This document shows, in pieces, positions 8,881-16,896 of a DNA stretch of 32,619 nt. How positions within the stretch are numbered: position 1 is the stretch's first letter; each line of letters opens with the position of its first letter. The notes beneath the pieces are model-generated. The model saw only the letters and a list, made by a program, of their open reading frames with translations. It was not told the DNA's origin and searched no databases. Both the position numbers and the translations under genes were made by a program. The DNA is from Thioploca sp. (GTDB lineage Bacteria; Pseudomonadota; Gammaproteobacteria; Beggiatoales; Beggiatoaceae): assembly GCA_030627125.1 (NCBI GenBank), contig DAOUSR010000016.1, positions 1 to 32,619 of the forward strand, in the 5' to 3' direction.

Positions 8881-10353
8881 ATGAACTACTCTTATATTCT
8901 TATTTTAGTTTTGGCAGCTTGCTCTCCACAACCAGTGCAACAACAAGCTTGTTGGAAATATACTTTTGACCACTACTATGGTTCTGGTGCAACTGTAACT
9001 GAATCATTGCATCAAGACGTATTAAAATATCAATCATTAATTGAACAAGCCTTAACTTATCGAGAAAAAACCCTCCAAGTTGCCAAACGTCTTAAAACCA
9101 ATATTAACAGTGGCAAACCGTTGTCTGGCAATGATGCTAATACATTAAATTTAGGTATGGTGGAACATATAAAATTGCGCGATCGGCTAAACCAATTTGT
9201 TAATGGTTATGAATGTTGGTTAGACACTGACAACCCACTTGGAGTTAAACTAATTTCACCAGCTAATAGATTAAAAGGTGTTATGTTATCTCTATCAGCA
9301 GCACTGACTCTCTATGATAACTATATGTTAGCCATTTCTATTTTTGAAGAAGATAAGAAACTCCGACGATTTTTGAATGAAAGTGATTCTGGTTATGGTA
9401 TTGGTAAAAATGAATTAGCTAAAGTTACTAAAGACTATAATTCATATAGAAAACAACGACGAATTAAGCAATCATTGCAGTTTTATGAAGAACAGGTTGA
9501 ATTATTAGCCACTGGCTTAGCAGATGATCCTAGTTTTAATTATTTGCAATTATTGATAGAGCAAAGCCCTTCATATAACTTAGCCAAGAAAAATTCCCCT
9601 TTGAATATTATAAATAGAAAGCTAAAATTTATGGAAGCAATTGGTGGAGATACTTTGTATCAACTTGCTAATTCTGGAGTAAATTTATTTAGTAAATTCT
9701 TTGGTAATTCAGTTGGACTGATTGAAACTCGTAAAGGTAAACTTTATCAAAAACCTAAAATAACAAAATTAGTATCTGAACAATTACGAACAGGCGATAT
9801 TTTATTGGAAAAAACTCCATTTCGGTTAACTGATAAATTTATTCCAGGCCATTGGGGACATGCTGCTATTTGGGTTGGTACCGAACCAGAATTGCGAAAA
9901 TTGGGAATATGGGAACATGAAGTTGTAAAACAATATCACCAGCAAATCCAGCAAAGGCATTTAGTGATAGAGGCTCTTCGCCCCGGTGTAGAGATGAACT
10001 TGTTACAAGATTTTCTTAATGTTGATGATTTAGCTATTTTGCGTAACACCAATTTGACTGATAAAGAATTGGCAGAAAGGGTTATTTTGGCATTACGTCA
10101 GGTTGGAAAGGAATATGATTTTAATTTTAATGTAGAAACAACTGATAAAATTGTGTGTTCAGAATTAATTTACGTGGTTTACACTGGTATTAAATGGCCT
10201 ACGGAGAAAGCTCTAGGACGTTTTACTATCAGTCCGGATAATGTGGCTTCCAAGGCTTTTAATGATGGCCCTTTACAGTTAATAACTCTATTTCATAAAG
10301 GTACTCTGGTAGAAAAAAATCCTTTGCAAGTTATGGAAAAACTGATTAACTGA
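8881..10353 (+). CDS. Lipoprotein with C-terminal YiiX-like permuted papain-fold (C92) hydrolase domain
   Basis: The 490-residue protein starts with a short lipoprotein signal (MNYSYILILVLAAC, lipid-modified Cys14). Residues 40-280 are mainly helical and unassigned. Residues 301-460 match the YiiX/YaeF permuted NlpC/P60-like family: RTGDILLE at 303-310, catalytic His in GHWGHAAIWVG (H327), a polar residue in VIEAL (E364) and the nucleophile Cys in KIVCSELIY (C426). Permuted enzymes of this type are thought to cleave amide or ester bonds in cell-wall or lipid substrates. No Shine-Dalgarno is evident before the ATG. The stop overlaps the convergent small gene by eight bases. Assignment of the fold is firm; substrate unknown. 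Confidence 0.8.
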   Translation: MNYSYILILVLAACSPQPVQQQACWKYTFDHYYGSGATVTESLHQDVLKYQSLIEQALTYREKTLQVAKRLKTNINSGKPLSGNDANTLNLGMVEHIKLRDRLNQFVNGYECWLDTDNPLGVKLISPANRLKGVMLSLSAALTLYDNYMLAISIFEEDKKLRRFLNESDSGYGIGKNELAKVTKDYNSYRKQRRIKQSLQFYEEQVELLATGLADDPSFNYLQLLIEQSPSYNLAKKNSPLNIINRKLKFMEAIGGDTLYQLANSGVNLFSKFFGNSVGLIETRKGKLYQKPKITKLVSEQLRTGDILLEKTPFRLTDKFIPGHWGHAAIWVGTEPELRKLGIWEHEVVKQYHQQIQQRHLVIEALRPGVEMNLLQDFLNVDDLAILRNTNLTDKELAERVILALRQVGKEYDFNFNVETTDKIVCSELIYVVYTGIKWPTEKALGRFTISPDNVASKAFNDGPLQLITLFHKGTLVEKNPLQVMEKLIN

Positions 10354-10594
10354 TATTTCCTATTTCTTTAGTGCAAGGAGGCATAAAAGACATGGAGGGT
10401 ATATGAAAGGCCAATATATCTTTAGTAGACTTAAAACCAATTGTAGGAAGATATTGCTCTAGTTGTGAATATGTAACCGCTTTTTTTGTGAGTTTATCAT
10501 GACTATCATAGTTATAACCTTGAACAGATTGTATGATAAATAAACAGATAACAGATAAGTACAATACCAAATAGGAAAAAAATTTATTTTTCAT
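10346..10594 (-). CDS. Small exported protein, duplicated gene, possibly C-terminally truncated
   Basis: The 82-residue product has a signal peptide (MKNKFFSYLVLYLSVICLFI, cleavage after about VQG at 26) and a mature start YNYDSHDKLTKKAV. I do not recognise the family; the mature N-terminus reads like the beginning of a larger secreted protein. Its ATG overlaps the 3' end of the lipoprotein gene upstream by 11 bases and its stop overlaps the convergent hydrolase gene, so it may have been shortened at the junction. A broken paralogue with the same overlap arrangement lies at 11263-11355. Confidence 0.55.
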   Translation of the reverse strand: MKNKFFSYLVLYLSVICLFIIQSVQGYNYDSHDKLTKKAVTYSQLEQYLPTIGFKSTKDILAFHIPSMSFMPPCTKEIGNIS

Positions 10595-11201
10595 TTTTAA
10601 ATTCCTCTAAAAATTGTTTATCAGTAACAGAAAATTTGTTAATATCAGGAACATCAACACCACTTAAATTAAGTCTTTGTACCTCTTCATACACAGATAA
10701 TAACAATCTAGGAACAGACTGCCATTCTCTATAGTCAGGATAATTATATAAAATACTAAGGGAATGTGCATATCTTTCATTTGAATAGTTAAAACGTTTT
10801 AATTTAAGTACTCTATCACCCCATTCTGAATACCTAATTACAGTGTCTCGGTCGTATGAATTTGATACAAATAATGGACTATATCCTTTTTTAAAAAAAG
10901 ACATTTCTGGATCACGATTAGCTAGTTCAGTTAAAGGTCTGAGTCGTACCATAGGAGAGCCAGAAATAACATAATTGCCATTCTGATCGGTAAGAGTTTC
11001 AACTATTCGCAATTTTTTATCATGGTAATATTTGCCTGGTATTTTATGCAATAATACCCACTCAGCGACAACTATCACTGATTCAAGAGGTTGCCCAGTT
11101 TGTTCATCAACCACTTGCCCTTGAATTCTTTTGGCATAGTAAATTGGCGAAGCACAAGCTTGGAGGAGTATAATTACTCCAATTAACATGTAACGATTCA
11201 T
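10584..11201 (-). CDS. Lipoprotein with carboxypeptidase-regulatory/transthyretin-like domain, copy A
   Basis: The 205-residue product has a lipobox (MNRYMLIGVIILLQAC, Cys16). Residues about 24-110 look like a CarboxypepD_reg-type beta-sandwich: IQGQVVDEQTGQPLESVIVV, later TLTDQNGNYVISG. The remainder is unassigned and ends FLEEFKNEK. It is a paralogue of the gene at 11345-11995: the first 36 residues differ at only two or three positions, then the two diverge except for the shared C-terminal FSVTDKQFLEEFKN-like ending. Such domains usually act in carbohydrate or partner binding outside the cell. Its stop overlaps the following small gene, implying translational coupling. Confidence 0.75.
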   Translation of the reverse strand: MNRYMLIGVIILLQACASPIYYAKRIQGQVVDEQTGQPLESVIVVAEWVLLHKIPGKYYHDKKLRIVETLTDQNGNYVISGSPMVRLRPLTELANRDPEMSFFKKGYSPLFVSNSYDRDTVIRYSEWGDRVLKLKRFNYSNERYAHSLSILYNYPDYREWQSVPRLLLSVYEEVQRLNLSGVDVPDINKFSVTDKQFLEEFKNEK

Positions 11202-11232
11202 ATAAAATTCCTTATGTTATAAATAATTAAAT

Positions 11233-11266
11233 GGTGGGCAATGATAAAACTAGTTACCCACCCTAC
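11233..11266. repeat. GGTGGGCAA hairpin ending CTAC
   Basis: GGTGGGCAA (11233-11241) pairs with TTACCCACC (11254-11262) with one mismatch, followed by CTAC. It sits exactly at the point where the downstream paralogue of the small exported gene loses similarity, so it may have inserted there. Confidence 0.6.
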
Positions 11267-11355
11267 ATGACTATCATAGTTATAACTTTGAACAGATTGT
11301 ATGGTAAATAAACAGATAAGCACAATGTAAGATAGGGAAAATGTTTATTTTCCAT
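11263..11355 (-). pseudogene. Remnant of the duplicated small exported gene
   Basis: Starting at an ATG at 11355, which overlaps the preceding lipoprotein gene exactly as in the intact copy at 10594, the DNA matches the first 90 or so bases of that copy. A 7-base deletion, one unit of a tandem TTATCTG present twice in the intact copy, shifts the frame, and homology stops at the GGTGGGCAA hairpin (11233-11266). The shifted frame ends at 11263. Not functional. Confidence 0.75.
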
Positions 11356-11995
11356 TTTTGAACTCCTCTAAAAATTCTTTATCGGTAGCAGAAAACTTAC
11401 TAATGTCTGGAATACCTGGTATAAGAGCTGAATTAATACCTTTTAAATCCATATTTTGTAATTCTTCGTACATGGCCATTAACATTCTTGGAAAATTCCT
11501 CCAGTTCTGGGTAGCTACACCATATATTTCGTGAAAAAATATCCTCATGTTAGTAAGACGTTTTTGAATTGAAGGCGAAGGTCGTTCAAGACGAATAGTT
11601 ACTCCATCTATGTCTGATGAACGAATCATACCACTTCTATCTCCAGCAAAATCATTAGCAAATGAAGTTAAACGATAACCTTCTTTAAAAACGGATATTT
11701 TTGGGTCATAAAAGTCCAATTCAGTGAAAGGAATAGCTCTTATCATTGGAGAACCATGAATAGTATAATAGCCATTTTTATCAGTTACAGTTTCCACAAC
11801 ACGTATCCTAGAATCATGCCCACTATGACCAAGTCCCTGATGAAATAAAATCCATTGGGCAACAATAATAGCACCCTCAATTGGCTCTCCAGTTTGCTCA
11901 TCAACAACCTGTCCCTGAATTCTTTTCGCATAGTAAATTGGCGAAGCACAGGCTTGGAGGAGTATAATTATTCCAATTAATATGTAACGGTTCAT
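11345..11995 (-). CDS. Lipoprotein with carboxypeptidase-regulatory/transthyretin-like domain, copy B
   Basis: This 216-residue paralogue of the gene at 10584-11201 shares its lipobox region (MNRYILIGIIILLQAC, Cys16) and the IQGQVVDEQTG start of the beta-sandwich domain. It carries TVTDKNGYYTIHGSP at about 70-84 and the C-terminal FSATDKEFLEEFKNGK. The middle (100-190) is divergent between the two copies. The near identity of N-terminus and leader against a diverged body suggests an old tandem duplication with local conversion, or selection on the export signal. No upstream partner gene; the next feature upstream is a pseudogene. Substrate unknown. Confidence 0.75.
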   Translation of the reverse strand: MNRYILIGIIILLQACASPIYYAKRIQGQVVDEQTGEPIEGAIIVAQWILFHQGLGHSGHDSRIRVVETVTDKNGYYTIHGSPMIRAIPFTELDFYDPKISVFKEGYRLTSFANDFAGDRSGMIRSSDIDGVTIRLERPSPSIQKRLTNMRIFFHEIYGVATQNWRNFPRMLMAMYEELQNMDLKGINSALIPGIPDISKFSATDKEFLEEFKNGK

Positions 11996-12075
11996 GTGGT
12001 ATTCCTTGCTTAAATTGATGTAAAATTCTGGTATTCACCTACATAGAATCTAATCGCCAAACCCCATAAGACCCC

Positions 12076-12455
12076 TTAAGATAATAAGAAAATCTTCAAC
12101 TCACCATCAATAGTCCGATTAACTGCAAACTCACCAATATTGTCAGACAGAGAAACTTGCATCAACGGTGAATAACTAGCCACAATCTCTGGCATATTAG
12201 GTAATAAAACCTCAAATACCGGCCCATATTTAGCTTTCGCACCAGTATTCAAATAACTCAACGCAGTATCCATCCTTATCACCAGCCACCAAAGCTGCAT
12301 TCATATTATCCCACAAGCTTCTCAGCAAATCATCAGTCTTATCAAAATCTTTAACCTCAATTGCTGTAGTAGCAGAATAAATATCATCTGCATAATCCCT
12401 CACTTTTATTTTAGCTATATAAATACCCGGTTTTCTTTTTAATTTCTTTACTTTG
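12076..12455 (-). pseudogene. Frameshifted C-terminal remnant of a secreted repeat-type protein
   Basis: Two minus-strand frames join into one protein-like sequence. The first (about 12455 down to 12270) reads KPGIYIAKIKVRDY, then LLRSLWDNMNAALVAGDKD. The second (12268 down to 12076) reads TALSYLNTGAKAKYGPVFEV and ends KIFLLS. Removing one G in the GATGGATAC stretch near 12270 restores a single frame. The pattern, an Ig-like strand followed by L-x-x-x-W-x-x-M-x-x-AL-x-x-GD-x-x-x-AL-x-Y, resembles the C-terminal region of large secreted repeat proteins of sulfur bacteria and other gammaproteobacteria (recollection, not a search). The 5' part of the gene is absent. Confidence 0.6.
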
Positions 12456-12599
12456 ATGCAGCCCTCCCTCCCAGACGAACTGGAATATGCTAAGGCTGCC
12501 CTGCGTAATTTTCAAAGTTATCCGCAAGGTACGGAGGAGAAGATACAGAAGACGGAGGGGGTGATTGAGGAGATTTTGAAGGGTTTGAACAAGATTTAG
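12456..12599 (+). CDS. Possible small protein of 47 residues
   Basis: An ATG at 12456 opens 47 codons that look coding: MQPSLPDELEYAKAALRNFQ followed by a charged amphipathic helix ending GLNKI. Base composition is richer in G+C than the surroundings. There is no good ribosome site. It could equally be the C-terminus of a lost gene joined here. It lies directly between a pseudogene and a large palindromic repeat. Confidence 0.3.
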   Translation: MQPSLPDELEYAKAALRNFQSYPQGTEEKIQKTEGVIEEILKGLNKI

Positions 12600-12607
12600 G
12601 GGATTAT

Positions 12608-12727
12608 TTGTCTGAATCATGATTTACTGGATTTTAGGATTAACAAGATTTACAATCAAAACCGATTTGATTTTAATGTGTTTTAATCCTAAAAATCCTT
12701 AAATCCAGTAAATCATGATTCAGACAA
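12608..12727. repeat. Large palindromic repeat, TCTGAATCA/TGATTCAGA family
   Basis: A perfect 27-base arm (12608-12634, starting TTGTCTGAATCATGATTTAC) is repeated as its reverse complement at 12701-12727. Further pairing continues inward (AGGATTAA with TTAATCCT). Degenerate single arms occur at 12791-12822 and 27426-27466. The family, built of short GGATTT-like steps flanked by TCTGAATCA, is dispersed widely in bacteria. It lies just beyond the ftsI stop. Confidence 0.85.
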
Positions 12728-12790
12728 TTAAGGAAAGCAAACTACCAGCGTGGGAAGGAATTCGGATTGTTGACAATTATTCTGGAAATC

Positions 12791-12822
12791 CCTTAATCCT
12801 AAAAATCCTAATTCAAACAGTT
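12791..12822. repeat. Partial arm of the TCTGAATCA-family repeat
   Basis: CTTAATCCTAAAAATCCTAA followed by TTCAAACAG repeats, with changes, the right arm of the palindrome at 12701-12727. It lies 15 bases from the ftsI stop codon. Confidence 0.5.
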
Positions 12823-12836
12823 AAATATATCAAAAA

Positions 12837-14534
12837 TCACCTAAATTTTATATTATCCGGTAGCACATTAAGCAATCGTAAACTCTCAGCCATAACATTA
12901 GCAAACACCGGAGCTGCAACCTTTCCACCATAATACTCCTCCTTTGGCTCATCTATCAACACCGCCATCACCAAACGGGGCCTATTCGCCGGTACAATTC
13001 CCACAAACAATGCCAAATAATCACTCTCCGAATAACCACCGATAACCGGCTTACGCACCGTTCCAGTCTTACCGGCAACCGTATAACCATTAATTTGAGC
13101 CTTCTCCCCAGTCCCACCCGGTTTCACTACCTCAACCAAAATATCTAACATCTGTTGAGCTACTTTTGCCGACACCACCTTATGCCTTCCATTTCCCAAA
13201 GATTTTTTAGCATTAACTCCCTCCAGAAAGCGAATTGGTGGCAAAATTCCATCATTACCTAACATTGCATAAGCTCGTGCCAATTGCAACAAACTAACCC
13301 CAATTCCATAACCAAAACTAATACTTGCCTGCTGAACTCTATACCATTCACTAAAATGTGCCAAACGTCCAGCAACCTCACCAGGAAAACCGCTACCAGA
13401 AATATAACCAAACCCAACCTGAGTTAAAATTTGCCACAACCGTTTAGCAGATAATGACAACGCAATTTTACTAGCCCCAACATTACTGGATTTTTTGATT
13501 ACCGTAGCTACATCAATAATGCCATAATTCCTACTATCACGAACCGTATACTTACCCAATGCCAAACGCCCAGGATTAGTATTAACCTTAGTATTCGGAA
13601 AATACTTACCACTATCCAAAGCAGTGGCTATCGTAAAAGGTTTTAACGTTGAACCCGGCTCAAATATATCAGTCACAACTCGATTGCGATAATTTTGCAA
13701 TTTATTCCGATTATTTGGATTATAAGTTGGTTGATTTACCATCGCCAACACTTCACCAGTATGAACATCTAAAATAACCGCAGAACCAGCTCTAGCCCCT
13801 GCATTTAATACTGCCTGCTTTAATTCCCGATGGACTAAATATTGTAACCGACTATCAATAGTTAACCTGATATCCTGCCCCATATGCGGCATTAGCAAAT
13901 TAACTGGTTCCGCAATGAATTGCCCATTTCTATCTTGTACTATCTGTTGCTTGCCAGGTGTTCCTAATAAGAATTTATCTAAAGCTAATTCTAAACCTTC
14001 CTGCCCTTGATCATCTATATTCGTAAAACCTAAAACATGGGCTGAAACTTCGCCAGTAGGATAATAACGTTTGTACTCACGCTGTAAAAAAACTCCTGCC
14101 AATTTTAATGCTCTGGTTTGACTAGCTATTTTAGGCTCAACATGCCGTTTAAGATAAACAAATTCACGTTCCATTCGTTTAGCTAAAATTCTTTCCAAAG
14201 CAGAGGTTTTTAAGCCTAATAAATTGGCTAATGTAGGCCATTTATCTCGTACAGTTACAAATTGAGTTGGATTTACCCAGACCGAATCTACCGGAGTGCT
14301 AACAGCCAACGGCTTTCCATTACGATCCATTAACATTCCACGATGAGCAATTATTGGCACTGTACGCAAATGTCTAGCATTACCTTGATATTGTAAAAAA
14401 TCGGCCCGATTGACCTGCAAATATATAGCCCGTAACAATAATATACTGACTACAATGATAAAAAATATCAATATCAATTGCCGTCTTTGCCAATATATTG
14501 GTGGAGTAGTAGATTTACGGCGATTAATAGGCAT
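12837..14534 (-). CDS. ftsI: Peptidoglycan D,D-transpeptidase FtsI (PBP3)
   Basis: FtsI is the septal cross-linking enzyme of the divisome, anchored in the inner membrane. The 565-residue protein has a single N-terminal membrane anchor (about 19-37), the PBP dimerisation domain (about 60-205, HRGMLMDRNGKPLAVS at 64-79) and the transpeptidase domain with all three catalytic motifs: S295-T-L-K298, S349-S-N351 and K489-T-G491. Length is normal. It follows ftsL by two bases, as in the dcw cluster, but murE does not follow: the next sequence is a palindromic repeat and a pseudogene. The conserved division cluster has therefore been broken downstream. Confidence 0.97.
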   Translation of the reverse strand: MPINRRKSTTPPIYWQRRQLILIFFIIVVSILLLRAIYLQVNRADFLQYQGNARHLRTVPIIAHRGMLMDRNGKPLAVSTPVDSVWVNPTQFVTVRDKWPTLANLLGLKTSALERILAKRMEREFVYLKRHVEPKIASQTRALKLAGVFLQREYKRYYPTGEVSAHVLGFTNIDDQGQEGLELALDKFLLGTPGKQQIVQDRNGQFIAEPVNLLMPHMGQDIRLTIDSRLQYLVHRELKQAVLNAGARAGSAVILDVHTGEVLAMVNQPTYNPNNRNKLQNYRNRVVTDIFEPGSTLKPFTIATALDSGKYFPNTKVNTNPGRLALGKYTVRDSRNYGIIDVATVIKKSSNVGASKIALSLSAKRLWQILTQVGFGYISGSGFPGEVAGRLAHFSEWYRVQQASISFGYGIGVSLLQLARAYAMLGNDGILPPIRFLEGVNAKKSLGNGRHKVVSAKVAQQMLDILVEVVKPGGTGEKAQINGYTVAGKTGTVRKPVIGGYSESDYLALFVGIVPANRPRLVMAVLIDEPKEEYYGGKVAAPVFANVMAESLRLLNVLPDNIKFR

Positions 14535-14536
14535 AA

Positions 14537-14800
14537 CTACTCATGACTTTTTATAAAAATAATATCTTTTGGTACTATCATGTTTAATTGTTCCTTAGCA
14601 ATAGCCTCAACCCGACCTGGATTAGTCAGAGTACTATGCTCTAATTGTAATTGGCCTAATTCTACATTTAACTTATCTTGAGCTTGTTGTAATATTTGTA
14701 ATTCCATGAATAACATTCGATTTTTATGCCGTACCACGATTAATTGTACAGATGATATGAAAATTACAATAATCAATAAACCTATAATTACTTTAATCAT
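14537..14800 (-). CDS. ftsL: Cell division protein FtsL
   Basis: The 87-residue bitopic protein has one membrane segment (about 3-22) and a periplasmic coiled coil (about 28-65), then LTNPGRVEAIAKEQLNMIVP, the typical FtsL C-terminal LxxxxRIExxAxxxLgM region. FtsL forms the FtsQLB divisome complex. Assignment rests on this pattern plus its place directly before ftsI. Its ATG overlaps the response-regulator stop (TAATG), so translation is probably coupled to that unrelated gene. In other gammaproteobacteria rsmH (mraW) occupies that position. Confidence 0.9.
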   Translation of the reverse strand: MIKVIIGLLIIVIFISSVQLIVVRHKNRMLFMELQILQQAQDKLNVELGQLQLEHSTLTNPGRVEAIAKEQLNMIVPKDIIFIKSHE

Positions 14801-15339
14801 TAGGTAAAATATGCAAAAATTTCATCTTTAGCTTGATTAAGTTCGTTTATGCTTTGATTAGTATCTTGTATTTCTTGCATTCGTTGTTTAATTCTAACTT
14901 CTAATTCAAGGTCAAGGTCGAATTTAGCTAATTTTGTATCCTGATTATAACTCCTTAGAGCATTTACCAGTATTAATTGTAAATTTTCTACTTGCCATGG
15001 TTTAGCAATATAACGATACAAATCATCATATGTAATTGCCTTGCCTATTGCTTCTAAATCAGTCTGCCCAGTTAACATAATTTTAATTGTTTTTGGAGAT
15101 AATTGGTGAATCTGTTGTAACAGCACATCTCCTTTCATCTCTGGCATGATGTAATCAGCAATAACCAGTGCTATTTCAGTTTCAGTTTCCAATAATTCAG
15201 TACATATTTCTATTGCATCATTACCATTTTCAGCTAATTCAATTATATAAGAATTACCAAAGATATTTATGATTTCCATTTCTAAACTGTTAAGTATAGT
15301 GGAATCATCATCTACGCAAATAATGGCTAACTCGTTCAT
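14800..15339 (-). CDS. Response regulator receiver protein with truncated output region
   Basis: Residues 5-125 form a receiver domain with the acidic pocket D10-D11-D12, phosphoacceptor D62 (IADYIMPEM), T90 and K113 in YRYIAKPW, a variant typical of hybrid and HD-GYP-linked receivers. Residues 140-175 are a coiled coil ending ELNQAKDEIFAYFT. In histidine kinases the stretch LNQAKDEFF is normally followed at once by the H-box (AxxxHDLKNPL). Here the gene stops instead, exactly at the ftsL start. So this is probably the 5' part of a receiver-kinase hybrid cut at the junction with ftsL. A phosphorylatable stand-alone receiver is still possible. Confidence 0.8.
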   Translation of the reverse strand: MNELAIICVDDDSTILNSLEMEIINIFGNSYIIELAENGNDAIEICTELLETETEIALVIADYIMPEMKGDVLLQQIHQLSPKTIKIMLTGQTDLEAIGKAITYDDLYRYIAKPWQVENLQLILVNALRSYNQDTKLAKFDLDLELEVRIKQRMQEIQDTNQSINELNQAKDEIFAYFT

Positions 15340-15419
15340 GTCGTTTGTATAACTATATATATTTAAAAATTAATTACACATTATAATTAAAAAATATTTA
15401 GAACCTTGTGTAACACCAG

Positions 15420-15526
15420 TTAAGACAATGGTTCAGACAGTTTTTAACTGTTAAGTTTGCTTTAATTCATATTTATAACACTACTTACTTTTCTAAACTT
15501 GAAAATTGTACGAACCATTGTTAAGA
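15420..15526. repeat. Nested inverted repeats in the divergent promoter region
   Basis: TTAAGACAATGGTTC (15420-15434) is matched by the inverted GAACCATTGTTAA at 15512-15524, with a two-base bulge. Inside lies a perfect hairpin, ACAGTT-TTT-AACTGT at 15437-15451. The arrangement could be a small mobile remnant or a regulatory RNA/DNA structure. Confidence 0.45.
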
Positions 15527-15795
15527 ATAATTTACATAAATTATACGCCATACTGATACTGCAAAACAATAGTTAATAAAATATTTGTAATTATTGACAT
15601 CAGTCCTTAGCTTTGCCATAAATTACAGATATTATAACGTAGAGGTATGCCTTGTCTCTACAATTTTAAACTAAAATTTATGCTTAAATACTTATAAAGC
15701 TTTGTACTCCAACATATATTAACTTAGATGGCATAGTAGGTAGTTACGAATATAATATCCTTGATATATTAACAATATATATTAATTTAATAAAA

Positions 15796-15809
15796 TTAAC
15801 ATAAATCAA
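15796..15809 (+). promoter_or_regulatory. Candidate FNR/CRP-type half-palindrome
   Basis: TTAACATAAATCAA matches the FNR consensus TTGAT-N4-ATCAA fully in the right half and in three of five bases in the left half. It lies 218 bases before the respiratory operon. An anaerobic regulator would make sense for such an operon, but in AT-rich DNA this match is weak. Confidence 0.2.
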
Positions 15810-16026
15810 AAATTCCAAGCAACCAGCAATTAATTGACCTTAAACAAGGCAAAAATAAAGCTAAAGAAGCATATTTGTATTCTCAAAGAATCATTTACTT
15901 TATGTAGGTTTATCTACTATATTTAATCAGTATTTTAAGGGTAATTTTATTCTTGCATAGTAGTTAATAATGAACGTTTGATTCATATTTTAAAATCAGT
16001 TACATCTAAAACAAAAGGTAAAAATC

Positions 16027-16887
16027 ATGCAAGATAAGCATGAAGCACATCGTTCGTATGGGCTACAAACTGCCGGTAGTAGGGGAATAGCCGGAACGAA
16101 ACGATATGCGATGGTAATCGACCTTAGGAAATGCATTGGTTGTAGGTCCTGCATGGTCGCTTGTAAAGCTGAGTTTGGGATTCCTTTAGGAGTCTGGCGA
16201 ACTTGGGTTAAAGAAGGTGATAAAGGTAGTTATCCAAATACTAGGCGGATATTTATGCCACGCTTATGTAATCACTGTGATTATCCCGTCTGTGTTCGCA
16301 ACTGTCCAACTCAAGCAACTTTTAAACATAAAGATGGTTTTGTACTGCAACGGTATAATCGTTGTATTGGCTGTCGTACTTGTATGGTTGCCTGTCCTTA
16401 TAATGCTAGACATTTAATCCCTGCCAAACGGACTGATAAAAATCTGCCCACTATGGTAGTTGATAAATGTACTTTTTGTATTCATCGAGTGAAGAAAGGT
16501 CTAGTTCCTTCTTGTGTTCAAGCTTGTGTCGGTGGAGCAAGAATTTTTGGGGATATGAATGATCCCAATAGTGAGGTGTCTAAGTTAGCTTCTAAGGAAA
16601 CTTTGACTGTGTTGAAACCAGAATTAGGTACTAGTCCCTCAGTCTCTTATATTGGCGGTGACTGGGAATTGATGGATGAACCACATAGCTATACCAATCG
16701 TTCTACTCAATTAAAAGATGAGTTTAATGATTTTAAACGAAACCATAAAGGTGATGCTTTCGGTGACATTGTTGAAGGTGAACCAACCATGCCTCAAGTT
16801 ATTGCAAATATGAACGGCTTTTTACACACAATTCCACATAAAGCCAAAGGAGTATTTGATTCATTTGTGAACTTTTTTTTCAAATAG
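16027..16887 (+). CDS. Four-cluster [4Fe-4S] subunit of a molybdopterin oxidoreductase (PsrB/TtrB/SoeB-like)
   Basis: The 286-residue protein carries electrons between the molybdopterin subunit and the membrane subunit. Sixteen cysteines in four clusters are visible: C36/39/42/46, C81/84/89/93, C113/116/119/123 and C148/151/163/167, the standard DmsB/PsrB arrangement. A long C-terminal tail (about 215-286) lacks cysteines and ends in an amphipathic segment (SFVNFFFK). No Tat or Sec signal is seen, so it would travel with the Tat-exported catalytic subunit. It is the first gene of a four-gene operon in B-C-A-cytochrome order. Specific substrate cannot be told from this subunit. Confidence 0.9.
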   Translation: MQDKHEAHRSYGLQTAGSRGIAGTKRYAMVIDLRKCIGCRSCMVACKAEFGIPLGVWRTWVKEGDKGSYPNTRRIFMPRLCNHCDYPVCVRNCPTQATFKHKDGFVLQRYNRCIGCRTCMVACPYNARHLIPAKRTDKNLPTMVVDKCTFCIHRVKKGLVPSCVQACVGGARIFGDMNDPNSEVSKLASKETLTVLKPELGTSPSVSYIGGDWELMDEPHSYTNRSTQLKDEFNDFKRNHKGDAFGDIVEGEPTMPQVIANMNGFLHTIPHKAKGVFDSFVNFFFK

Positions 16888-16896
16888 GACGCTAGT

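Larger units (their letters stand above)
15340..16026. other. Long AT-rich intergenic region between divergent transcription units
   Basis: This 687-base gap must contain promoters for the regulator-ftsL-ftsI unit and for the redox operon. No ORF with coding character was seen. It contains nested inverted repeats at 15420-15526 and a weak FNR-like half-palindrome at 15796-15809 (listed separately). A weak AAAAGGTAAAA stretch precedes the first operon gene. Confidence 0.6.

Noticed and set aside
12411-12933. ORFs at 12411-12620 (-) and 12715-12933 (+)
   Set aside because: The first is antisense to the small ORF and the pseudogene join; the second starts inside the palindromic repeat and runs antisense into ftsI. 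Neither looks like protein.
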